The notes under the pieces were generated by a model. That model did not search any database, was not told where the DNA came from, and worked only from the letters and a program-made list of their open reading frames with translations. A stretch of 13,332 nucleotides of DNA from an uncultured Muribaculaceae bacterium (GTDB taxonomy: Bacteria; Bacteroidota; Bacteroidia; Bacteroidales; Muribaculaceae), in NCBI GenBank assembly GCA_902494515.1, contig CABUTS010000071.1, forward strand, positions 1-13,332, read 5' to 3'. The position numbers and the translations under genes are program-made. Numbering within the stretch: position 1 is the stretch's first letter; the number at the start of each line of letters is the position of its first letter. Shown here piece after piece: positions 1 through 7,570 of this stretch.

Positions 1-2
1 CC

Positions 3-1634
3 CAGTTCCTCACAGTAAACCTTGTCACCAACGCCACCAGCGGTGCTCTCAGCCGTGCTGAAGGCGACCCCTCCGACAGCGAGGGCACTAAGGCCAACTA
101 CGAAGATGGCCTTGCAGCTGAAAACGCTGTTACAAAGGTTCGTTTCTACTTCTTCGATGCAGCTGGCAATGCTGCCGATGTTAAGGGCGGCAATTCCAAC
201 TATCTCGACTGGACCAACAACATCTCGACTGAAGATCCCACTGAAACTCCCAATGTCGAGAAGGTCCTCAGCGCAACTCTGGTAATCCAGTCTCCCGAAG
301 GCGATGAGAAGCCCGCCCAGATTGTTGCTATCATCAACCCCACCAACGAAGCAGCTGATCCCTCGCTTTCTATCACCGAACTCGAAGATGTATATGCCGA
401 CTATACCAAGTATACCACCAGCGGCAACTTCGTGATGAGCAACTCCACCTATGCAAATGGCAATGCCAAGATGATGGCTGTTGACGTTACAAACAACGTG
501 AAGTCTACCAAGGCTGAAGCTTTGAAAAACCCTGCAGTCATCTACGTAGAGCGCACTGTTGCCAAGGTTCGTCTGACTTCCAATATTCCCGACAGCAAGA
601 CCGTAACATCCGGCGAAGAAACTTTCACCATCTACCCGACTTTCACCACTGAAAAGCCCCAGAAGTTCGACGGCAAGGATGTCTATGTTCGTTTCCTCGG
701 TTGGAATGTAACCGGTGTTACTGAATCTACTCGCCTCGTCAAGGAAATCAACCCCGCATGGGCCGACAATCTCTTCGGCGCAAGCGGTTGGCCCTGGAAC
801 TGGGCCGATTATCATCGTTCGTTCTGGGCTGTAAACGTTGAGAATGTTGATGTTAACTTCGGCGACTTCGACGGTCTGAAAGAAAATGAAACCGACGCTG
901 AGAACCTGTTCCAGGCTCAGGCCAAGACCAAATTCAACGGCTCTGAATGGGCTTATGTTAACGAAAACGCCTCTGCAAATCTCGGCACCGGTGCCGGCGT
1001 GGAAGCTAATCAGCGCACCAAGGTCATCATCGCAGCTCAGCTCGTTGATGAGAACGGCGCTCCTCTTTCGTTCGCTGAATATGGTGGTGTAAGATATGCT
1101 GAAGCAGATCTTCTCACCCTCTTCGCCGAAAACGCAGGTCTTTACAAGAAGGAAGACGTTGAAGGTGCTACCAAGTTTGTCAAGATTACCGCAGACGATC
1201 TCGAAATCCAGTCCTCCCGTGACGCTAATGTAACTGACAATAAGCCCTTCGACGGCTACTACAAGTCCTACGTTCAGCTTAAGGACCCGCAGGATGGCGT
1301 TTACTACCCCAACAACAGCGAAACCGCCACTGCTCTTACTGCCGAACAAGCTAATGCCCAGCTTCAGGGTCTCGGTTACGCCAAGGTTTGGAACGAAGGC
1401 CGCACCTACTACTTCTTCGACATCCAGCACCACGGCGACAAGTTCGGTGTAGTCCGCAACCACATCTACGATGCTGACTTGAAAACTCTTGTTGGTCTCG
1501 GTACGCCCGTCTACAACCCCGACGAGATTATCTATCCCGAAAAGCCCGACGATGACGACGAATTCTTCATCGCTGCCAAGATCAACGTTCTCTCCTGGCG
1601 TGTTGTCAACAACGATGTTGACCTCAACTGGTAA
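3..1634 (+). CDS. mfa1: Mfa1-like major fimbrial subunit (5' end cut by window)
   Basis: Shaft-forming subunit of a type V pilus on the outer surface. The frame is open from the window edge; 543 residues are visible, so the signal peptide and lipobox lie upstream. Seen: an N-terminal strand FLTVNLVTN followed by ALSR-AEGD (Arg codon at 54-56), which lines up with GSAR-AGDG of P. gingivalis Mfa1, where Rgp cuts after Arg49; a VERTVAKV motif at about nt 552, matching the VERSVARA region of Mfa1; VVRNHIYDADLKTLVGLG near the C-terminus, like VVRNNIYHIHIKSIKKLG of Mfa1; a Pro/Asp-rich linker; and the final strand INVLSWRVVNNDVDL, which matches the Mfa1 C-terminal strand used for subunit exchange. 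Codons favour GTT, GCT, AAG and CGT more than the downstream genes do, which suggests high expression. It is followed by a terminator, so its transcript may largely end before the anchor gene. An internal ATG at 432 is not the real start. The symbol rests on homology to Mfa1. Confidence 0.9.
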   Translation, partial: QFLTVNLVTNATSGALSRAEGDPSDSEGTKANYEDGLAAENAVTKVRFYFFDAAGNAADVKGGNSNYLDWTNNISTEDPTETPNVEKVLSATLVIQSPEGDEKPAQIVAIINPTNEAADPSLSITELEDVYADYTKYTTSGNFVMSNSTYANGNAKMMAVDVTNNVKSTKAEALKNPAVIYVERTVAKVRLTSNIPDSKTVTSGEETFTIYPTFTTEKPQKFDGKDVYVRFLGWNVTGVTESTRLVKEINPAWADNLFGASGWPWNWADYHRSFWAVNVENVDVNFGDFDGLKENETDAENLFQAQAKTKFNGSEWAYVNENASANLGTGAGVEANQRTKVIIAAQLVDENGAPLSFAEYGGVRYAEADLLTLFAENAGLYKKEDVEGATKFVKITADDLEIQSSRDANVTDNKPFDGYYKSYVQLKDPQDGVYYPNNSETATALTAEQANAQLQGLGYAKVWNEGRTYYFFDIQHHGDKFGVVRNHIYDADLKTLVGLGTPVYNPDEIIYPEKPDDDDEFFIAAKINVLSWRVVNNDVDLNW

Positions 1635-1654
1635 TCTGCAATTAACTCCTCAAA

Positions 1655-1689
1655 GATACCCGGGCCGCCGGACAGGCGGCGCAGGTATC
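1655..1689 (+). other. Hairpin just after the major pilin gene
   Basis: Outer stem GATACC/GGTATC (1655-1660 with 1684-1689) and inner stem GCCGCC/GGCGGC (1664-1669 with 1675-1680) around a GGACA loop, separated by a 3x3 internal loop. There is no T run behind it. It begins 20 nt after the stop codon and may protect the pilin mRNA 3' end or act together with the terminator that follows. The stems are visible in the sequence; the role is inference. Confidence 0.55.
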
Positions 1690-1707
1690 GGATAAAACCT
1701 CAATAAG

Positions 1708-1771
1708 TGTACGGGGCGTGTTCGCCCCGATAAGGCCGGACCGCCCCGTACATTTCTCTTTCCTTTTTATT
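1708..1771 (+). terminator. Intrinsic terminator with alternative folds between pilin and anchor genes
   Basis: A perfect 11-bp stem TGTACGGGGCG (1708-1718) with CGCCCCGTACA (1742-1752), followed by a T-rich tail (1753-1771). The left arm can instead form a tight local hairpin, GGGGCG-TGTT-CGCCCC (1713-1728), which excludes the long stem. It most likely ends or reduces transcription after the major subunit, leaving lower readthrough into the anchor and tip genes, which would match the subunit stoichiometry of a pilus. The stems are certain; termination efficiency is inferred. Confidence 0.75.
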
Positions 1772-1823
1772 ATTCTCTCCCCCACATCACCCGCGCACCG
1801 GTGCAAAGAGAGGTGCGAAACCG

Positions 1824-1874
1824 GAGCAAAACCGCGCTCACCTTATCGAGAGCAAAACCGCTCCCTCTTATCGA
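1824..1874. repeat. Two-copy 26-nt tandem repeat upstream of the anchor gene
   Basis: Unit 1 (1824-1849) and unit 2 (1850-1874) both begin GAGCAAAACCGC and end CTTATCGA, differing only in a few bases between. A weaker related stretch (GTGCGAAACCG) precedes unit 1. The repeat lies about 80-130 nt before the anchor start, between the terminator and the next gene, where an operator could sit. Two copies without spacers make this unlike a CRISPR array. No function is known to me. Confidence 0.6.
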
Positions 1875-1882
1875 GAAATCCC

Positions 1883-1911
1883 TTTGCGGCCCAATCACCG
1901 CTCTAATATAT
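1883..1911 (+). promoter_or_regulatory. Weak candidate promoter for the anchor operon
   Basis: TTTG at 1883-1886 and TAATATAT at 1904-1911 loosely resemble the Bacteroidales -33 TTTG and -7 TAnnTTTG boxes. The 17-nt spacing is short of the usual 19-21 and the -7 box is a poor match. It would give a 5' leader of about 35 nt before the ATG at 1953. The AT-rich block 1902-1948 is the only plausible promoter zone in this intergenic region; readthrough from upstream is the alternative. Confidence 0.25.
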
Positions 1912-1952
1912 ATTACATTGAACCTGAATACCGAACCCGAAATATTAACGGC

Positions 1953-3029
1953 ATGAAAACCCTGACTGTTTCTTTCGCTAAGACTTTACATTTGTTGGTG
2001 GCTCTGATCGCAGTTCTGCCGTTGACTATTTTATCGTCGTGCGACAGCGTCATCTACGACGACGAAGGGGACTGCTCCGTGCACTACCGTCTGAAATTCC
2101 GCTACGACCGCAACCTCAAATGGGCCGACGCATTCGCCAACGAAGTAACCTCGGTGCATCTCTATGCCTTTGACCCCCAGGGCCTTCTGGTGTGGAAAAC
2201 CGACGACACCGTCGAACCCGAGGAGGCCGCCGGATACTATATCGACCTCGACCTACCCGTCGGCGACTACCAGCTCTTGGCATGGTGCGGCCTGCACAAC
2301 GACGGCCAGCGCCCCGAATCCTTCTCCGTGCCCGACGCCGTTGTCGGCAAGACCACAATGGAGCAGATGCAGTGCTCGCTAAACCGCCTGCGTGAGGCCG
2401 ACGGCGCCCACAGCCGCGACCGCCTCTACCGTCTCTTCCACGGGCGCCTCGACGTCAACCTCCCCGAAGACCTCGACGGCGGTACCTACGAGTACACAAT
2501 GCCGCTCACCAAGAACACCAACCATGTCCGCGTCATACTCCAGCACCTTTCGGGCGAGGATGTCGACGCCGACGACTTCGACTTCAAGATCGAGGACGAA
2601 AACGGCCTGATGGCCCACCACAACGGCCTGCTCGACGACGAGAACATCACATATCACCCCTACCTCACCCAGACCGGCGTTGCCGGGGTCGGCAAGGACG
2701 ACTCCCGCGCCACAATCATCAATGTGAAGGGGGCAATCGCCGACTTCCACGTGGCCCGTATGACCGAGGGACATGGCCGCAAGATGATCCTGACCATCAC
2801 CAACGACACCGGCGGAACCGTGGCCCGCATCCCCGTAATCGACTACGCCCTCCTGGCCAAAGGATACTACGAGGAGGAATACGGCCACACAATGACCGAC
2901 CAGGAATTCCTCGACCGCGAGGACGACTACGTGATGACCTTCTTCCTCGACGAATCCAACAACTGGCTCAGCACCCAGGTCCTCATCCACTCCTGGATGG
3001 TCGTCCCCCAGAACATCGAACTCAACTGA
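1953..3029 (+). CDS. mfa2: FimB/Mfa2-family fimbrial anchor lipoprotein
   Basis: Outer-membrane anchor of a type V pilus; in P. gingivalis the homologues Mfa2 and FimB hold the shaft base and limit its length. 358 aa. The start at ATG 1953 was chosen over an in-frame ATG at 1884 because it gives a compact lipoprotein signal: K2, a hydrophobic stretch at residues 10-26, and lipobox LSSC with Cys30. After it comes the family signature: CDSVIYDDEGDC (second Cys at 41), then HYRLKFRYDRNLKWADAF, EVTSVHLYAFDPQGLLVW, and YYIDLDLPVGDYQLLAWCG. The C-terminus, WLSTQVLIHSWMVVPQNIELN, is also typical. I did not find an Arg cleavage motif after the lipobox like that of the other subunits, consistent with an unprocessed, membrane-held protein. 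The next gene starts 23 nt downstream, so they are probably co-transcribed. Codons are strongly C/G-ending. The symbol rests on homology. Confidence 0.9.
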   Translation: MKTLTVSFAKTLHLLVALIAVLPLTILSSCDSVIYDDEGDCSVHYRLKFRYDRNLKWADAFANEVTSVHLYAFDPQGLLVWKTDDTVEPEEAAGYYIDLDLPVGDYQLLAWCGLHNDGQRPESFSVPDAVVGKTTMEQMQCSLNRLREADGAHSRDRLYRLFHGRLDVNLPEDLDGGTYEYTMPLTKNTNHVRVILQHLSGEDVDADDFDFKIEDENGLMAHHNGLLDDENITYHPYLTQTGVAGVGKDDSRATIINVKGAIADFHVARMTEGHGRKMILTITNDTGGTVARIPVIDYALLAKGYYEEEYGHTMTDQEFLDREDDYVMTFFLDESNNWLSTQVLIHSWMVVPQNIELN

Positions 3030-3052
3030 CCTCATAAAAGAATCTCCAACTG

Positions 3053-4222
3053 ATGAAAAAGACCATACTACATAGCATAGCGGCCGGCCTGACACTCCTC
3101 GGGCTGACATCTATCGTGGCGTGCGGCAGTCAGGAAGATTTCTTACCCGACGAATCGGGCGAACAGGTTAACTTGCTACTCAACATACACACCATAAACG
3201 CCTCCCGCTCAAGTATCAGCGACCTTGACGCCAATGAGATGATGCATAATTTCCGAATTGTCATCCTCCATGAAAATGGCACCGTGGAGCACAACCGCTT
3301 CTACGACCTCGAAGGTGCGCAGGCAAGCAGCGGCATCCTCCTGAAGGTTACCCCGAGCGAGACGAAGCATATCTTCCTCTTCGCCAACGAGGAGTCCGTC
3401 AGCCAAGTCGACGGAGTGTCCGGCATTGCCCCCACGCAGTCCCTCACCCAGTTCTTGGATAAATACCCCGCAGGCGCATCCGGCTTCCAAGCCGCAGTCA
3501 ATGACCTCTCGTTCCAGCCCGATTACACGAAGAACATTCCCATGTCTTCGGAATACGAGGTCACGGTCCCCGCGAAGGGTGTCCTTCAAGAAACCTTCTA
3601 CATCGTCCGCGTGGCCACCAAGTTCACCGTCAACTTCCGCAACTGGCGCGGCGAAAACGTGCAGGTCAACAGCTTCAGCATCGCAAGCCACGCCGACCGC
3701 AACTTCCTGATGGCCCACGTGCTCAACACCCCTCAGAATCTCCAGCTGTTCAACGGCAAGTCATGGATTGATTGGCTTAGGGAGGTCTCCGACGCATCCT
3801 CCGAAAGCGATACCCCGGAAGTCACCGATGCAGCAGGATGGCTCAAGGATTATGAATTGCCCGGAACCGCCAACAAGACCCTGACCTACACCCACAATGG
3901 CCCCATCACCCTCGACCCACCCACAGGCGAGACCGAGGCTACCGCAAAGCCCGGCAAGGCTTCCGTCAAGTTCTATCTCCCCGAGAGCATGAACCCCAAG
4001 ACCGGGGCCACCGACGGCGAGCAGCAGTACACCCTGAACCTCAAGATTCAGGAAGGTGAAAAAGAACGCGAATTCAACAACATCCTCCCGAACCTCAAGG
4101 CGCTGTTCCGCAACACCCATGTGATTGTGAACGTAACAATGTACCGCGATATGAGCATCTCGGTGGATGTCATCCCATATAGCGAAGTAGAACTCAAACC
4201 TGACTTCGGCCTGGGAAATTGA
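3053..4222 (+). CDS. Fimbrillin-family accessory lipoprotein (Mfa1-like)
   Basis: Probable accessory subunit placed near the pilus tip, in the position of mfa3/fimC in P. gingivalis clusters. 389 aa. It has a lipoprotein signal (K2, K3; hydrophobic residues 9-22; lipobox IVAC with Cys24). A strand VNLLLNIHTINA precedes SR (Arg52, nt 3206-3208), the position expected for maturation cleavage. A fimbrillin β-core follows (FRIVILHENG, HIFLFANEES, ETFYIVRVATKFTVNF), and the protein ends with NVTMYRDMSISVDVIPYSEVELKPDFGLGN, the common 'PY-EV-L-P-FGL' ending of Bacteroidales fimbrillins. It sits 23 nt after the anchor gene and 22 nt before the large tip protein, so it belongs to the same operon. The same 'PYSEV' ending occurs inside the gene at 7571-9671, its counterpart in the second module. 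The exact class among accessory subunits cannot be fixed by eye. Confidence 0.8.
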   Translation: MKKTILHSIAAGLTLLGLTSIVACGSQEDFLPDESGEQVNLLLNIHTINASRSSISDLDANEMMHNFRIVILHENGTVEHNRFYDLEGAQASSGILLKVTPSETKHIFLFANEESVSQVDGVSGIAPTQSLTQFLDKYPAGASGFQAAVNDLSFQPDYTKNIPMSSEYEVTVPAKGVLQETFYIVRVATKFTVNFRNWRGENVQVNSFSIASHADRNFLMAHVLNTPQNLQLFNGKSWIDWLREVSDASSESDTPEVTDAAGWLKDYELPGTANKTLTYTHNGPITLDPPTGETEATAKPGKASVKFYLPESMNPKTGATDGEQQYTLNLKIQEGEKEREFNNILPNLKALFRNTHVIVNVTMYRDMSISVDVIPYSEVELKPDFGLGN

Positions 4223-4244
4223 ATCTTAACCGCACTATCTAACT

Positions 4245-7200
4245 ATGACTCAATACATCAAATACATATTCTTCGTTCTGGTGTTAGCCGCAGCGACGGG
4301 ATGCCAGGATGAGCTTTTCATGGATCCCTATATCGGCGAGGGTGAGGCTAAGGTTCAGGTTACAATGGACTTCCAGCCCATGTCCTCGGCCCTCTCGCGC
4401 TCCGACGGCAAGGCCCTGTCGGACATCAACTCCCTCCATGTGCTGCTCTACGACAAGGAACAAAACCTGATCAAGAAGTGGGAGATTGCCAAAACCGACC
4501 TCGACATCAAATATCCCGACCGCACCGACGCCGACGCCGAGAACAACAAGACTGCGGAAACAAAAACAGCCCAAGCCACATTCGACCTCCCCGACGAGAT
4601 TGACTTCGGCACATACTACATGTATGCCGTCGCCAATATTCCCGACCTCTTCACCAACAACGCCTACACCGAACATCTCAAGACCGTAGAGGGCCTCAAG
4701 AACATCCCTCTGGAATGGAACTCCGGCGACATCACCAAGAACGGCCAGATGCTCGGCTTCTTCACCAACAGCTCCGAGCCCATCAAGTCCGGCAACGAGC
4801 AGCTCGTCATCAAGGAGAAGAGCGTCAACCTCCACTCCTGGCTGCGCCGCGCCGCCTCGAAGGTTACCGTCTCCTTCGACGGCACCAAGCTCAAGGAGGG
4901 TGTCTTCATCTACATCCAGTCGGTGCAGATCAAGGATATCCCCTCGCAGTGCTACCTCGGCAAGGATAACAACGTCGGCGGCGAAGGATATACCCTCGAA
5001 ACGCCTGCTTCCGGCCCTGCAATGGACGACGGCGAAATCATCACATATCACAACGACTTTCACAAGTTCGACCCCAACAATTACAACAAAAACGCCAAGT
5101 TTGATGTCTCCGACGACTGTGCCGCCCACCGCGTGACTTCCGGCAAGCCCATCCTCGGTAACCACAACGAGGACTCCCCCTATTCCCTCTATTTCTTCGA
5201 GAACCTCCAGGGTGCCGGGGAAAACATGCCCGACAAGCGGCAGGACCACGACAATGATAACGTACTCGATCACCCCGGCCTCCCGGATGCCGATACCTAT
5301 CGCCTGAAGGACGACGTTCCCTACGGTTCATATATCGAGGTACACGCCCACTATATCTCCACCAACGCCGAGCGCATCGGCAACGGCCATATCATCTACC
5401 GTTTCATGCTCGGTCAGGATGTCATCAAAGACTACAACGCCAAGCGCAACTGCCACTACAAGCTGACCCTGCAATTCAAAAACTTCGCAAACGAAGCCGA
5501 CTGGCATATCGAATACGAGGAGCCGGAACCGGGTGTCATGACCCCCGAGCCCTACTACATCTCCTACCTCTACAAGCACTCCATGGAGTTTCCCATCAAG
5601 GTGAGCCCCGGCATATACGAAATCGAGTCAATCCATGCTGAAATTAAGGAAAACAGCTGGATTCCTCAGGGTGCCGGCAGCGACATCTATCTGCAAACCG
5701 CTCCGGTCAACAACTGCGACGGTTTCCTGTCGCTGCACGAAACCACGGAAACAGTGCTGTATGAATTCTACAATGGTACTAAGTACACTAATGCCAAATA
5801 TTACGACGGAGGCATTTTGCCAGACAATCCCAGCCGATGGAAACGCGACTTTAAAGATTTTAACCTCGAAGGCGCGACGTCAAAGATATTTACTCAAAAT
5901 GGAGCCAAGGCTTCCGACACATACCGTGTGGAGAAGACTGACGAGGACACCTACACCGTGTATATTCCGATGTGGACTCGCGAAAAACAGATGATTTCCA
6001 CAACCGGTTTCACCGGCAACAACCCCTATGTTGCATATCAGCGCAGGGCGGTTGTTGAAATTACCACCAAGCTCAAGGATTCAAGCGGCAAGACCGTTCA
6101 TACCTTCACGAATACAGTACCTGTCATTCAGGTGCGTCGTATTGTCAACCCAAAGGGTATATACCGTGACTTAGGAACGAAAAACAATACCTTCCATGTC
6201 GTGCTGAAACGACTTCCACGCGAGAACGACGTGAATTTCGTGACTTTCCCCTCCGAAGGTCCATGGCGTGCTTACATCACCCGGCGAACCAACGGCGATG
6301 GCATCACCCTCGAGGTATCGGAGTCCGGAAAGTCAACAACCGAGGAGCGTGAATACTCCGACTCACAGACTGGCACGGCCATCTTCGGGAAAACAGGTAG
6401 TGACATTGATTTCAATGTAAAATTCTCCCCGACAGTGTCGGGCGCCACCCAGAACCGCTATGCAATCATCCGCGTGGATTATCATAATTTCACCTGCGAG
6501 CACCTGATTTTCGTGCGCCAGGGCGACAACCCGGACAATCTCGACAAGAATGGAAACGGCGTCAAATGGTATGCCATGAACATGCGCACCAAGGATAAAT
6601 TGGCCTCCACTCCACTCGACGAAGGCTCGTTGTTCCAGTTCAAACAGTGGGACATGCCGATTGACGCAGTGAGCAACAAGAATCCGAAAACGGAATCAAA
6701 ACCGTACTGGATTAACGTTGAAGCGAGTGACTTCAAGGCACCGGCCGCCAAGTCTCTGAAAAATGCCGCCACCGAAGATATGATGTCATGGGGCGATCTC
6801 AAAGGTCCCGGGTCAATTGGAACGGACGACGTTTTCGGCAATCCTACATTGTCAAACGCCCGAGTTGCAACTGCCGCAGACTTTTGGGAACTACGACAGC
6901 CCGGCATGGAACAGGGCTACGGCATATTGTACGGCGATGACGCCACCCAGACGGCTGACGACATCGACGAGGCATACGGTTACGACTACAAGAACAACAA
7001 AACCGGCCGCGGCATGAGAGGTTGCTTCGCCTACAACCGCGAGACCGGCAAGAGTCTGTTCTTCCCAATCGGAGCCTCGGGCTACGGTCACAGAAAACAA
7101 TCCTACACACCCAGCTGGGGTGACACAGAAAGTGCAGACGGCGTACTCAGATATTCCAGTGGCCGAACAAATTACTATGAAGGTGCAACGGAACGACCGC

Positions 7201-7403
7201 TGTTCTACGATATTTTCCGTCGTCCCGGTGCAATCTATTGGCTAAATCAGCAGATTGATCAGAATCTGTTGACACCGACCGACGGCCCAAGTCTTGGATG
7301 GGATATCAATTACTTCTCATTCGACTTCAACTTCATCAGCACCGGCAACATGATCAGGGGCGGCGGCTCCGACGCCTGCTTCGTGCGCTGCGTTGTCCCA
7401 TAA
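4245..7403 (+). CDS. DUF4906-type fimbrial tip lipoprotein with C-terminal adhesin-like domain
   Basis: Very large probable tip subunit, 1052 aa. Lipobox ATGC, Cys20. Residues about 35-430 form a fimbrillin/DUF4906-like region: VQVTMDFQPMSSALSR with the putative cleavage Arg52, INSLHVLLYDKE, FGTYYMYAVANIPD, VNLHSWLRRAASKVTVSF at about 194-211, and GHIIYRFMLGQDV then RNCHYKLTLQF at about 381-411. Residues about 640-760 look like a BACON/Ig-like β-sandwich (GPWRAYITR, then RYAIIRVDYHNFTCEHLIFVRQG). Residues about 770-1052 form a FISUMP-like domain (MRGCFAYN, FFPIGASGYGHR, GVLRYSS, GAIYWL, GWDINYFSFDFNF, ending FVRCVVP). Such C-terminal domains on tip subunits are thought to bind host or microbial ligands; the ligand is unknown. 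It starts 22 nt after the accessory gene. Codon choice loosens after about nt 5630, hinting at mosaic origin. Its paralogue at 9767-12947 is broken. I named the domains from motifs, not from a search. Confidence 0.82.
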   Translation: MTQYIKYIFFVLVLAAATGCQDELFMDPYIGEGEAKVQVTMDFQPMSSALSRSDGKALSDINSLHVLLYDKEQNLIKKWEIAKTDLDIKYPDRTDADAENNKTAETKTAQATFDLPDEIDFGTYYMYAVANIPDLFTNNAYTEHLKTVEGLKNIPLEWNSGDITKNGQMLGFFTNSSEPIKSGNEQLVIKEKSVNLHSWLRRAASKVTVSFDGTKLKEGVFIYIQSVQIKDIPSQCYLGKDNNVGGEGYTLETPASGPAMDDGEIITYHNDFHKFDPNNYNKNAKFDVSDDCAAHRVTSGKPILGNHNEDSPYSLYFFENLQGAGENMPDKRQDHDNDNVLDHPGLPDADTYRLKDDVPYGSYIEVHAHYISTNAERIGNGHIIYRFMLGQDVIKDYNAKRNCHYKLTLQFKNFANEADWHIEYEEPEPGVMTPEPYYISYLYKHSMEFPIKVSPGIYEIESIHAEIKENSWIPQGAGSDIYLQTAPVNNCDGFLSLHETTETVLYEFYNGTKYTNAKYYDGGILPDNPSRWKRDFKDFNLEGATSKIFTQNGAKASDTYRVEKTDEDTYTVYIPMWTREKQMISTTGFTGNNPYVAYQRRAVVEITTKLKDSSGKTVHTFTNTVPVIQVRRIVNPKGIYRDLGTKNNTFHVVLKRLPRENDVNFVTFPSEGPWRAYITRRTNGDGITLEVSESGKSTTEEREYSDSQTGTAIFGKTGSDIDFNVKFSPTVSGATQNRYAIIRVDYHNFTCEHLIFVRQGDNPDNLDKNGNGVKWYAMNMRTKDKLASTPLDEGSLFQFKQWDMPIDAVSNKNPKTESKPYWINVEASDFKAPAAKSLKNAATEDMMSWGDLKGPGSIGTDDVFGNPTLSNARVATAADFWELRQPGMEQGYGILYGDDATQTADDIDEAYGYDYKNNKTGRGMRGCFAYNRETGKSLFFPIGASGYGHRKQSYTPSWGDTESADGVLRYSSGRTNYYEGATERPLFYDIFRRPGAIYWLNQQIDQNLLTPTDGPSLGWDINYFSFDFNFISTGNMIRGGGSDACFVRCVVP

Positions 7404-7439
7404 GCACCCCCGGGGGGTAGCCTCCCTCCCCCCGGGCTT
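7402..7439 (+). terminator. GC-rich hairpin after the first tip gene
   Basis: Perfect 9-bp stem CCCGGGGGG (7409-7417) with CCCCCCGGG (7428-7436), with AAGC/GCTT (7402-7405 and 7436-7439) able to extend it imperfectly; the AAGC arm includes the last bases of the stop codon. The tail is C/T-rich rather than a T run, so it is not a classic intrinsic terminator. It may stall RNA polymerase or protect the mRNA end, separating the first accessory/tip pair from the second. A direct repeat CCTCCGGGT follows at 7455-7463 and 7467-7475. The rest of the 167-nt gap shows nothing I can name. Confidence 0.45.
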
Positions 7440-7570
7440 ACCCACCTCTCCCCTCCTCCGGGTTCCCCTCCGGGTCCCGACTCATAGCTAACTGAATTTC
7501 AACGTATAAACTACAACCAATGATCTGAAACATCCTACATGGCATTGCTGCCGCCTTCGCGGCGATTCAG

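Noticed and set aside
1824..1874. Possible CRISPR array
   Set aside because: Only two abutting units, no spacers, and no cas genes in the window.
1718..1906. Small + strand frame spanning terminator and tandem repeat
   Set aside because: Its translation reflects hairpin and repeat sequence and has no homology-like pattern.
2379..3110. Long open frame on the minus strand (243 codons)
   Set aside because: It is antisense to the anchor gene, whose C/G-ending codons remove stops from this frame; the product is Val/Gly-rich with no motif or signal.
4284..5273. Minus-strand open frame of 329 codons
   Set aside because: Mirror of the well-supported tip gene; Val/Leu/Gly-rich low-complexity translation with no family features.
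7520..7570. Earlier in-frame ATG for the repeat-bearing fimbrillin
   Set aside because: ATG ATC TGA stops after two codons; the start at 7571 gives a proper lipoprotein signal.
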